This document shows, piece by piece, positions 56,211-64,000 of a stretch of 64,000 nt of DNA. Made by a program: the position numbers and the translations under genes. Under the pieces are notes generated by a model. That model ran no database searches. It was given only the letters and a program-made list of their open reading frames with translations, and had not been told where the DNA came from. Within the stretch, counting starts at the first letter, position 1. Every line of letters begins with the position of its first letter. Origin of the DNA: Petasospora fabianii (lineage: Eukaryota > Ascomycota > Saccharomycetes > Phaffomycetales > Wickerhamomycetaceae); NCBI GenBank assembly GCA_022641835.1, contig CP048715.1, forward strand, positions 930,001 to 994,000, in the 5' to 3' direction.

Positions 56211-57299
56211 ATGAAGTATACATATCTTTTTGCCATTGCCCAGCTGGCCATTGCCATTGATATATCACAGCTGGGCTCCCTCAATGGTCCACATGCTCGT
56301 GTTGTCCCAACGAAACGAGGCATCGCTGCTGATATCGACGTGCCAGAGTCTAACACTGTTCCTATTGAGGATACCACATCAAAACTTGCATCTGCCATCA
56401 AAGTGCCGTCAACCGCGGCTGGTGCCACTGCTGGGTCCACTGTTAAATCGACGTATGCTAACGGATCCCCAGAGACGAAGAAATCCACAGGTGGTGCCGC
56501 CGTGACCACTGAGGAAGATGATACCGATGGTTCCGGATCAAAAGCTGGTGGTAATCCATTCCTTATGGCCATCTCCATGATTGTGGTCTCTGAAATTGGT
56601 GATAAGACTTTCCTCATCTCTGCACTCATGGCCATGCGTCATTCTCGTTTCCTTGTCTTCTCTGCATCCTTCGCATCTCTAGCCATTATGACTATCCTTT
56701 CAGGTATCGTTGGTCACACTCTTCCAACTCTCCTATCCCAGCGCGTCACTCAATTCCTTGCAGCTGGTCTCTTTGTCGTATTTGGTTTCAAACTCACACA
56801 GGAAGGTCTTGCCATGTCCTCATCCATGGGTGTTGATGAGGAACTTGCTGAAGTTGAAGAGGAACTCACTGTATCTGATATGAACTATGAGATGAACGAT
56901 GTTGAATCTGGTCGTGCCTCGGCTCTTAAGACTGGACCGACATCATTCATGGCCCAGACTGTCGATACTGTGCTTTCTCTCCTTACCCAACTCAAACAAG
57001 TTACGTCCCAGTTGATCTCTCCACTATGGGTCCAAGTCTTTGTCATGATCTTCCTCGGTGAATGGGGTGACCGCTCCCAGATCGCTACCATCGCCATGGC
57101 TGCCGGTTCCAACTATTGGGCTGTGATCTTGGGTGCCGTTATCGGACATGGTTTGTGTACTGCCGCTGCTGTTGTTGGTGGTAAGATGCTTGCTTCCAGA
57201 ATCTCCATGAGAACTGTTACTCTTGGTGGTGCCTTTGCCTTCTTCGTCTTTGCCATTATGTATTTCGTTGCAGCTTGGAACTACGAACCAGAACAGTAA
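56211..57299 (+). CDS. GDT1: Golgi cation/proton exchanger Gdt1 (UPF0016)
   Basis: 362 residues from the ATG at 56211; the earlier in-frame codon is not ATG. The protein begins with a signal peptide, MKYTYLFAIAQLAIAIDIS. A long Ser/Thr/Ala-rich lumenal stretch (about 20-115) follows. The six membrane segments come as two homologous blocks, each with the family motif: EIGDKTFLISALMAMRHSR and EWGDRSQIATIAMAAG. A Glu-rich loop (DEELAEVEEELTVSD) lies between them. Yeast Gdt1 and human TMEM165 exchange Ca2+ or Mn2+ for H+ at the Golgi. Both E-x-G-D motifs are intact. Confidence 0.95.
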   Translation: MKYTYLFAIAQLAIAIDISQLGSLNGPHARVVPTKRGIAADIDVPESNTVPIEDTTSKLASAIKVPSTAAGATAGSTVKSTYANGSPETKKSTGGAAVTTEEDDTDGSGSKAGGNPFLMAISMIVVSEIGDKTFLISALMAMRHSRFLVFSASFASLAIMTILSGIVGHTLPTLLSQRVTQFLAAGLFVVFGFKLTQEGLAMSSSMGVDEELAEVEEELTVSDMNYEMNDVESGRASALKTGPTSFMAQTVDTVLSLLTQLKQVTSQLISPLWVQVFVMIFLGEWGDRSQIATIAMAAGSNYWAVILGAVIGHGLCTAAAVVGGKMLASRISMRTVTLGGAFAFFVFAIMYFVAAWNYEPEQ

Positions 57300-57517
57300 T
57301 CTGCAAAAACTTGCAGGTATTAATTATGTATTTATATTATCGTCAAAAACATAGAGGGTCTTACTATGACATAATATCTTGTACCTTAGTAGATCGTTGC
57401 ACTACAGTCAACGAGGATCCAAATCTTATTTACACGTCAGTATTTCATATATCTCATATAATCACCCGTAGCAATTCCATTCATAAATCTTCGTAAGTAT
57501 TTCGGGAGGAAAGGACT

Positions 57518-58360
57518 TCAGTCCTTCTTGTTGTCCCAAATCCAATCAATCAACTTGGAGTCCTTCTTGTCAGAACTTAAATCCTCAATAAGAGGAGATC
57601 CCTCTCTTGGGATCAGTTTTCTAAACTTCTTATTCTCAGATCTTCCATCTCTGAAAGTGTTATGGATCTCCGTAACCTCTTCAGCATCACCATTTGGTAA
57701 AGTCTTATAGTGAACAGCCTTACTGGTACTAACAACGCCATCCTGACCGGTGACGCCATCCCAGTCAAGATCTTTCTCATAATCAGCATAGATATCGTTC
57801 AAAGTTTGGGTCTCACTCTGAATACGCTTCTGCTCTTCCTTCTCTCTAACCAACTTGGCAACTTGAACTTTCCAATCAAGTAAAGAGTTGTATTCTTTGA
57901 AGAAGACACCATACTTATTATCTCTGTCACCTTCGACATCTTCTCTGCTGACGCCGCCCTCTTGAGGCAGATTGGCTCTTGGGAACAAACATCTCCACCA
58001 ACCATTCTCATCCCATACAGAAAGTCCCTTCTTGTTCTGACACTCCTCATACTGTGATGTATTTGGAACTGGATATGCCTTCAAACCTGAGATGCCTCTT
58101 CCCTTGTGGAAGTTACCAAAGAGCTCAAGGTATGGACGAGTCTCATCCCATCCTCTACCCCAAGATTTCCAGTTATCGGAACTGAAAATCTTTGAATCAA
58201 ACACCTTGTCAACCATATCCTGGACGCGCTGGTCGATTGAACTGAATCCTGGAAGGGATGTTGGGAATGATGGAGAAAGACAAGTTGGCCCAGATGCAAT
58301 CTCCGTGGCTGTCTTCTCAATATGTTCCTTATCACTCGTAGATCCTGTAAAGAGTCCCAT
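57518..58360 (-). CDS. MPM1: mitochondrial outer-membrane-associated protein, Mpm1-like
   Basis: 280 residues (yeast Mpm1 252). Mpm1 is a yeast mitochondrial protein of unsettled function. The N-terminus MGLFTGSTSDKEHIEK and the central part GRGISGLKAYPVPNTSQYEE, LSVWDENGWWRCLFPRANLP and EYNSLLDWKVQVAKLVRE fit what I recall of that family. There is no presequence and no transmembrane span in this sequence. The protein is hydrophilic and ends in a charged segment, LIDWIWDNKKD. Family assignment is moderate. Confidence 0.7.
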   Translation of the reverse strand: MGLFTGSTSDKEHIEKTATEIASGPTCLSPSFPTSLPGFSSIDQRVQDMVDKVFDSKIFSSDNWKSWGRGWDETRPYLELFGNFHKGRGISGLKAYPVPNTSQYEECQNKKGLSVWDENGWWRCLFPRANLPQEGGVSREDVEGDRDNKYGVFFKEYNSLLDWKVQVAKLVREKEEQKRIQSETQTLNDIYADYEKDLDWDGVTGQDGVVSTSKAVHYKTLPNGDAEEVTEIHNTFRDGRSENKKFRKLIPREGSPLIEDLSSDKKDSKLIDWIWDNKKD

Positions 58361-59072
58361 TGTTCGAATTGATATTTATGTATATGTGAGTTATAACTTC
58401 TCTTGCGTAAAGAAACGATCTATAGAAAGAGATAAGCAACCCATTTAAACGGTGGCGCCCCCCATCTTTCTAGAGAACTCTACGCGAATCGAAAAAAAGC
58501 CTTCATAAAACATCCGGACATCTCTAGAGGAGTATGATGCCTGTATATTTAATCAATAAGGCAATTGGGTGATGTTTGCAAGCTTAGAGTACTCTTCAAG
58601 TACTTTGAAAGTCTGTTGGAATAAATAATAGTTGTTTAAGCTCTTTAAGGTTTTTTCAATGGGTATTCATTGTCTTTTTAGCCTGAAGTATATTGGTTGG
58701 TTAGATGAGTTTATCACTAATGGAAGAAGCTATTTACAATATTTGCAAATTACATTAAATTGATTGAGGTGAGCATGAATATGTACTTAAATACTGGGGC
58801 TTAAAGGAACATAGCATTGCAAATCGCTGAATGATTCAATTTAATCAAAATATAAATGGCATTCCTATCCAAAATGATAAAACTTCGCCATTTGGCCCAA
58901 TGAGGTAATGCTGGTTCTTGTTAAGAGACACACTCTCCGCAAATTTGGCGAAAAGTTGGTGAAGTGGGGTTAACGAATCAAAAGTGAAGGAAAGTCACCC
59001 CACACCAAGGGGTTAATCCACAACAAACACCTTCGGCTACTCGCAAGGATACAGGTTTCGATCATAACACTA
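58361..59072. other. divergent promoter region MPM1/complex I gene
   Basis: 712 bases, AT-rich, no gene or RNA recognised. It is probably the shared promoter of two mitochondrial genes. Confidence 0.55.
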
Positions 59073-60542
59073 ATGTTATCCCTGAATTCCATACACTCTC
59101 AAGGTTCGAGAAGGGCCCTTTCTGCCCTTCGAGGACTCGCTACTGTCGCCGAGGCTAATCCAAACCGCCCCCTTGGTATGCTTAAGGACCAAGATCGTAT
59201 CTTTCAAAACTTACATGGATATTACGGTCATGATCTCAAGAGTGCCATGAAGCGTGGTGATTGGTACAAGACGAAGGAGCTTGTGCTGAAGGGCGACTCT
59301 TGGATCATTGACCAGATAAAGGCCTCTGGATTGCGTGGCCGTGGTGGTGCAGGTTTCCCATCAGGTATGAAGTGGTCATTCATGAATCCTCCTGGCTGGG
59401 AAAAGAACCCAGGTCCAAGATACGTTGTTGTCAATGCCGATGAAGGTGAACCTGGTACTTGTAAAGATCGTGAAATTATGAGAAAGGAGCCACACAAGCT
59501 CATTGAAGGTTGTTTGCTCTCTGGTAGAGCTATGAACGCAACAGCTGCTTACATTTATATCCGTGGTGAATTTTACGACGAAGCTAGAATCTTGCAAGGT
59601 GCCATTGATGAAGCTTACAAGGCTGGTCTCTTGGGTAAAGATGCATGTGGATCTGGTTATGCATTTGACGTGTACATCCATAGAGGTATGGGTGCTTACA
59701 TTTGTGGTGAGGAAACTGCCTTGATTGAATCTCTTGAAGGTAAGCAAGGTAAGCCAAGATTAAAACCACCATTCCCAGCTGCTGTCGGTCTCTTTGGTAG
59801 ACCATCTACAGTTACAAACGTTGAGACTCTTGCCGTGTCTCCAACGATCTTGCGTCGTGGACCAGAATGGTTTGCCGGTCTCGGAAGAGACAAGAATACC
59901 GGTGTTAAGTTGTATGGTATTTCTGGTCATGTTAATAAACCATGTGTCGTGGAAGAGGAGATGGGTATCCCATTGAAGCAGCTGGTTGATGTACACTGTG
60001 GTGGTGTTCGTGGTGGCTGGGATAACTTACAAGCTGTCATTCCAGGTGGTTCTTCTGTCCCATGTTTGACCAAGGAAGGTGCAGAGAAGGCGCTTATGGA
60101 TTACGATGGTCTTCGTGAGGTTGGTTCATCCCTTGGTACTGGTGCATGTATCGTTATGGACAAGTCCACTGACATGATTGCTGCTATTGCAAGATTGGCA
60201 CAGTTCTACCGTCACGAGTCTTGTGGTCAATGCACACCGTGCAGAGAGGGAACCACATGGTTGGCCAAGACTATGGATAGACTTGTCATTGGTGATGCCA
60301 AGGTTCGTGAGATTGACCAGCTCATTGAAATCTCCAAGAGAATCGAGGGCCATTCCATCTGTGGTCTCGGTGATGCATCTGCTTGGCCAATCCAGGCTTT
60401 GGTCAAAAACTTTAGACCATTGATTGAGGAGAGAATTGCCCAGTTCAACTCTAAGCACGATGTCAAGTACGGTGGTTGGTCGCCAAATGCCACCGTGAAG
60501 GACGGTAAGGTGCACAACGTTCCTCACCACTTCCATCACTAA
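59073..60542 (+). CDS. complex I 51-kDa subunit (NDUFV1/NUBM)
   Basis: 489 residues. This is the FMN- and NADH-binding subunit of respiratory complex I. A presequence ([20 protein letters not shown]) leads into the mature protein. The FMN/NADH site has [32 protein letters not shown] and [17 protein letters not shown]. The N3 Fe-S cluster ligands are [12 protein letters not shown] and the later SICGLGDAS. The protein has normal length with no breaks. Its presence shows that this yeast assembles a proton-pumping complex I, unlike S. cerevisiae, which uses single-subunit NADH dehydrogenases. Confidence 0.98.
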   Translation: MLSLNSIHSQGSRRALSALRGLATVAEANPNRPLGMLKDQDRIFQNLHGYYGHDLKSAMKRGDWYKTKELVLKGDSWIIDQIKASGLRGRGGAGFPSGMKWSFMNPPGWEKNPGPRYVVVNADEGEPGTCKDREIMRKEPHKLIEGCLLSGRAMNATAAYIYIRGEFYDEARILQGAIDEAYKAGLLGKDACGSGYAFDVYIHRGMGAYICGEETALIESLEGKQGKPRLKPPFPAAVGLFGRPSTVTNVETLAVSPTILRRGPEWFAGLGRDKNTGVKLYGISGHVNKPCVVEEEMGIPLKQLVDVHCGGVRGGWDNLQAVIPGGSSVPCLTKEGAEKALMDYDGLREVGSSLGTGACIVMDKSTDMIAAIARLAQFYRHESCGQCTPCREGTTWLAKTMDRLVIGDAKVREIDQLIEISKRIEGHSICGLGDASAWPIQALVKNFRPLIEERIAQFNSKHDVKYGGWSPNATVKDGKVHNVPHHFHH

Positions 60543-60709
60543 TTATGGTTTCCCGTCCCAGCAGTTTATTTATTGACATCCTTTGAGTGTCGCTATTTAT
60601 TCGTCATTATTTATTCAGTATTTATTCTATGTTGCCCGTCATATACAATACGGAAAGGGCAATATACAATCCTAACGATCAAACCAAGCACGTTGAAGAT
60701 GATAAATCC

Positions 60710-61600
60710 TTACTGGATGCGCACAAGCTCGTTAGCATTCAGGTAACGGCTTGTTAGTAGCCAACCGTATCTGAACCACACCATCTGCGATTTGTGAGCG
60801 TTCATCATAGCAGAAACCACAAGAACAGAGCCAGGGAGGTCAGTATAGATATTTATATTTCCTGAAACAGTCCAGAGATTGGAGAACTTTTGTTTGAGGT
60901 CCTGATACCAACTATCCTGTTCAAAGTTTATACGGACTGCCAGCTCAATAAGATCAATGAGGAGCCTAACATTTGTATAGAGCATACTGCTGTACTTTTC
61001 AATAAAAGACCAGGACTTCAGGGTATACACAACTTTACCAGATTGGATTGCCGCCTTGTAGAGAGAGATATGGTTTGGATGGTTTGAGATGCCTGCATCG
61101 TCAAATGTGAGAATGATATCAGTGTCAGCGGAAACATATTTGAGAATCTTATTGGATTCCCACTGTATCGACATTGAGTCTTTGAAGTTCTTTTCATCGT
61201 CAATAACTTCAAAATTTGAGCCTACACCAAGAATCTCAAGACTTCTTTTAAGCTCATCTGCTCTGATCGGACCGAGACCTTGACCATTACCTGTTGAAAA
61301 GCATGTTACGGACAGATTGTTTTCATACTCTGGTTTCAGGAGCTCGATGATAGTTGGACCAAAAAACATTACCTCATCATCCGGATGAGCGATTAATAAC
61401 TGGATGCTTTTGTTCTGTAGATCAAGAGGAAGTTCTCTTTGAAGGATAACCTGTGGGAAGAGATGTGGTAATGTAGTTGATAGGAGTGCCCAGAGGCCAA
61501 ATGAAAAGATGAATATCTTGAAAATCATACGCAACATATCGTTGACTTCAGACAAATTAGCAGAACTTGGTGCGTTCCTAACGGAAAACAAGGAAGACAT
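60710..61600 (-). CDS. GPI12: GlcNAc-PI de-N-acetylase
   Basis: 296 residues (yeast 304). Gpi12 removes the acetyl group from GlcNAc-PI, the second step of GPI-anchor synthesis, on the cytosolic side of the ER. An N-terminal hydrophobic segment (about 25-50, IFKIFIFSFGLWALLSTTL) anchors the protein. The zinc/catalytic motif is LLIAHPDDEVMFFGP. Further conserved parts are LSVTCFSTGNGQGLGPIRAD, ELKRSLEILG and LTFDDAGISNHPNHISL, whose His residues complete the active site. All key residues are visible. Confidence 0.95.
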   Translation of the reverse strand: MSSLFSVRNAPSSANLSEVNDMLRMIFKIFIFSFGLWALLSTTLPHLFPQVILQRELPLDLQNKSIQLLIAHPDDEVMFFGPTIIELLKPEYENNLSVTCFSTGNGQGLGPIRADELKRSLEILGVGSNFEVIDDEKNFKDSMSIQWESNKILKYVSADTDIILTFDDAGISNHPNHISLYKAAIQSGKVVYTLKSWSFIEKYSSMLYTNVRLLIDLIELAVRINFEQDSWYQDLKQKFSNLWTVSGNINIYTDLPGSVLVVSAMMNAHKSQMVWFRYGWLLTSRYLNANELVRIQ

Positions 61601-62001
61601 ATGATTAACCTCTTGGTAGAATTAGATTATGCGACGAGGAGCGTGGCCCGGGCACAATCTCGCGAAACCGTTTTATTTGCAACAATACGTCAAAATTTTC
61701 CACACCGGGGCTCTTCGAAACAATCATGAAACCATTTAAATCTGGCCATTTAACCTTGAACTCACATTAAATCGATTCACATACCCCTTCGAGACGATTA
61801 CTAAGGTGATAACCTTTCAAAATCTGAAGTTATATCTACCACAGCCAACTTTAAAGTTCCCGTGTGACTCTCAATCTCACTTTAGCCTATCGCATCTGGG
61901 ACGTTACTCATCACCATCTGAGTTAAACCCCCCACTCAAACCACAATCACTAGACCACTGGGCCATTGTATCCACCAACGGCAACTTTGGAGTATAATAT
62001 A
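61601..62001. other. divergent region GPI12/RIM2
   Basis: 401 bases, no gene. The RIM2 frame is open for 12 codons before its ATG but only from a TTG. Confidence 0.55.
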
Positions 62002-63060
62002 ATGTCAAGAAAGTTTGAATCAATATCTGACGAAGCGAGAGAATCCGCTGCCTACCTCGCATCCGATGAGAAGTCATCGACGATAAACTCATCAGCTGCA
62101 GTAGAAACGCACAAGGAGGTCAAGCCATGGGTACATTTTGTCGCTGGTGGTGTTGGTGGTATGACAGGGTCTATATTCACATCTCCTTTCGATGTTGTCA
62201 AGACAAGACTTCAGAGTGATGTGTATGCTGCTTCATATCGTAAGGCGATGACATCAAGCAATCCATTGCTTCAGGCTCTGCAGCATTTCCGTGAGACATT
62301 CGGCATCATTGGCAGTGTGTACAAGACAGAAGGTGTTAGAGCCTTGTTCAAAGGTCTTGGTCCTAACCTTGTTGGTGTTATTCCAGCTCGTTCGATTAAC
62401 TTCTTTACATACGGTGTCGGTAAGGAATTCCTATCGAAGAACTTCAACAATGGACAGGAAGCCACCTGGGTTCACCTCTGTGCTGCTGCCGCTGCCGGTA
62501 TTGCCACTTCTACTGCCACAAATCCTATCTGGCTTGTGAAGACCCGTCTTCAGTTGGACAAAGCCGGTTCTAAGCTGTACAAGAACTCATGGGATTGCCT
62601 CAAGACTGTTGTAAAGACCGAGGGAATCCGTGGTCTCTACAAGGGTCTTAGTGCGTCTTACTTGGGATCTGTCGAGAGTACACTTCAATGGGTGCTTTAC
62701 GAGCAGATGAAGAGACTCATCTCTGAAAAGGCCATCAAGAACATGGCTGATGGACACGAGAGAACCTCATGGGACTCATTTGTTGAATGGAGTGCTCGTT
62801 CAGGTTCCGCTGGTGCAGCCAAGTTTGTAGCCTCTTTGATCACATACCCACACGAAGTCATCAGAACCCGTCTCAGACAGGCTCCATTGGAGAACGGTAA
62901 GCCCAAGTACACTGGATTGGTGCAATGCTTCCGCTTGATTGTCAAGGAGGAAGGTCTCGCCTCCATGTACGGTGGTTTGACCCCACATTTACTCAGAACA
63001 GTTCCAAATTCCATCATCATGTTTGGAACTTGGGAACTTGTCATCAAGCTTCTTTCTTAA
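62002..63060 (+). CDS. RIM2: mitochondrial pyrimidine nucleotide carrier
   Basis: 352 residues (yeast Rim2 377). Rim2 imports pyrimidine (deoxy)nucleotides for mitochondrial nucleic acid synthesis and links to iron use. The first visible ATG, 62002, gives MSRKFESISDEA, and the earlier open codons start with TTG. The three carrier signatures are SPFDVVKTRLQSD, NPIWLVKTRLQLDKAG and YPHEVIRTRLRQAP. The middle P-I-W-L-V-K motif and the LYKGLSASYLGSVEST segment are diagnostic of the Rim2/SLC25A33/36 group. The C-terminus MYGGLTPHLLRTVPNSIIMF matches yeast almost residue for residue. Confidence 0.97.
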   Translation: MSRKFESISDEARESAAYLASDEKSSTINSSAAVETHKEVKPWVHFVAGGVGGMTGSIFTSPFDVVKTRLQSDVYAASYRKAMTSSNPLLQALQHFRETFGIIGSVYKTEGVRALFKGLGPNLVGVIPARSINFFTYGVGKEFLSKNFNNGQEATWVHLCAAAAAGIATSTATNPIWLVKTRLQLDKAGSKLYKNSWDCLKTVVKTEGIRGLYKGLSASYLGSVESTLQWVLYEQMKRLISEKAIKNMADGHERTSWDSFVEWSARSGSAGAAKFVASLITYPHEVIRTRLRQAPLENGKPKYTGLVQCFRLIVKEEGLASMYGGLTPHLLRTVPNSIIMFGTWELVIKLLS

Positions 63061-63238
63061 TCCACTCGATTCCCTTCTTTTTAATGACATTGCAACGGCC
63101 CATTTCATGCATAATGCCCCACTTCTTTTCCCCTCTGCTCATGATCATGTTGATAAAACTCTTTTCTACTTTATAAACTGTACATACGTTTCTACTTCAC
63201 GATATAGGTCATAGATTTGACATCAATTTGTAGTCCTG

Positions 63239-63916
63239 CTATACTCTTGGAATGTCACCCTGGTACATGAACTTGAGCGTCTGGTCCACAGTGTACCTAA
63301 TCTTTTCGTCCTCCTCCATCTTGACATCCTCCTTTTCATCAAGGGCACCGTTGTCCAGCTCTTCCTTGGTATGATATCCCGTGAAGTTATGGTTCTGCTT
63401 CCCGCGCTGCATCGTCTCCACTGCCCACTTTGTCAGTCCTTCGTCATCTCGTAGCAGAATATCTGTGCTCTTTGCCTTGGACTCCTCAATCCATTCGACA
63501 ACTTCCGGCGCCGCCTTCTTTCTCAGCAGTGTTGTGAGGAGGCCCTCTTGTTCCGTCGTGGGGAATTGCGGCAAAGGGAAGGCCACAGTGCTTTCCAGCA
63601 CGTTGGAATACTCGCTCAATGTGCCCGAGAGAGAGGCAAGTTGTGTCAGAACGATGTTGAATTGCGTCTGTAGCGAAACGTAGTGTGTGAGTTGAGGGTT
63701 CTTGAACTCTGCCTGGAGTTTGGAGAGCGTGTGCGTTAACTGTGTTAGTCGCAGTCTTAGGGCCTCGAGAGCCTCAACGGGGACACCCGAGTGGTCTGCT
63801 GGCGGTTCCTTATTCTCGACGGGCGACTGCATTGGTTTTGTTGTGTGTGTGTCGTTAGTTGGTGTGTATGGCTTATTTGGGTTGATGTTGATGCTGAGTT
63901 TGGCTTTTCGCAACAT
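63239..63916 (-). CDS. MED8: Mediator head subunit Med8
   Basis: 225 residues if the ATG at 63916 is used; an internal ATG at 63832 (MQSPVENKEPPADH) would give 197. The first 28 residues (MLRKAKLSININPNKPYTPT) are not seen in yeast Med8, so the start is uncertain. The conserved part reads VPVEALEALRLRLTQLTHTL, SLQTQFNIVLTQLASLSGTL, LESTVAFPLPQFPTTEQEGL and LTTLLRKKAAPEVVEWIEES, all matching yeast Med8 (223 residues). The C-terminus TVDQTLKFMYQGDIPRV also fits. Med8 joins the Mediator head with Med18/Med20 and contacts TBP. Confidence 0.93.
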   Translation of the reverse strand: MLRKAKLSININPNKPYTPTNDTHTTKPMQSPVENKEPPADHSGVPVEALEALRLRLTQLTHTLSKLQAEFKNPQLTHYVSLQTQFNIVLTQLASLSGTLSEYSNVLESTVAFPLPQFPTTEQEGLLTTLLRKKAAPEVVEWIEESKAKSTDILLRDDEGLTKWAVETMQRGKQNHNFTGYHTKEELDNGALDEKEDVKMEEDEKIRYTVDQTLKFMYQGDIPRV

Positions 63917-64000
63917 CTCGAAAGTTCAAACTGAGCTCATCGCCATAACGACAACTAAGGACTATCAACAACGGCCAAGCATCGACTCACAAAGGATGGC

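Overview
This is a gene-dense chromosomal segment of a budding yeast (Saccharomycotina). Nearly every gene has a recognisable yeast orthologue. The introns are short, lie at the 5' ends of genes, and carry TACTAAC-like branch points. CTG codons fall on conserved leucines in POL2 (for example the R-L-S of the IKKRLSDYSRK stretch and the E-L-I of FELICEN), so the standard nuclear code is likely and the CUG-Ser clade is unlikely. A nuclear gene for the 51-kDa subunit of respiratory complex I is present. That excludes Saccharomyces, Kluyveromyces and relatives and fits a complex-I-bearing yeast such as the Pichiaceae/Ogataea/Brettanomyces/Komagataella group. The exact species cannot be settled by eye.

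Layout. 0-10 kb: the end of a gene with an acidic tail, tRNA-Glu(CUC), a mitochondrial protein of uncertain identity, a YMC1/YMC2-type carrier, ARO7, JID1, the sporulation MAP kinase SMK1, and a bZIP factor with one intron. 10-20 kb: VPS15, a DUF4112 membrane protein with two introns, a PDR16/PDR17-type Sec14 protein, and YIF1. 19-26 kb: POL2 and tRNA-Phe(GAA). 26-34 kb: CWC23, SHE4, AKR1, YNG2 and SAM35. 34-42 kb: STE12, FBA1, DEF1 and a probable TFB6. 42-52 kb: RPL21, MOT1 and RPS9. 52-64 kb: an unrecognised serine/proline-rich protein, trimethyllysine dioxygenase, GDT1, MPM1, the complex I 51-kDa subunit, GPI12, RIM2 and MED8.

The genes are mostly unrelated housekeeping genes on alternating strands, as is normal in yeast. 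Loose themes are mitochondria (carriers YMC1 and RIM2, JID1, SAM35, MPM1, complex I, probably the 1.04-2.6 kb gene) and RNA polymerase II transcription (MOT1, MED8, YNG2, DEF1, TFB6, STE12).

I saw no transposon, virus-derived element, CRISPR array or evident new multi-gene system. The points most worth a second look are regulatory or single-protein features: ACGCGT clusters before POL2 and between MOT1 and RPS9, paired pheromone-response elements before STE12, a TBF1-type motif about 250 bp before both ribosomal protein genes, a perfect 10-bp hairpin in the long RPS9 intron, a DHTC variant of the DHHC motif in AKR1, and a TMLH intron whose donor splits an in-frame stop codon.
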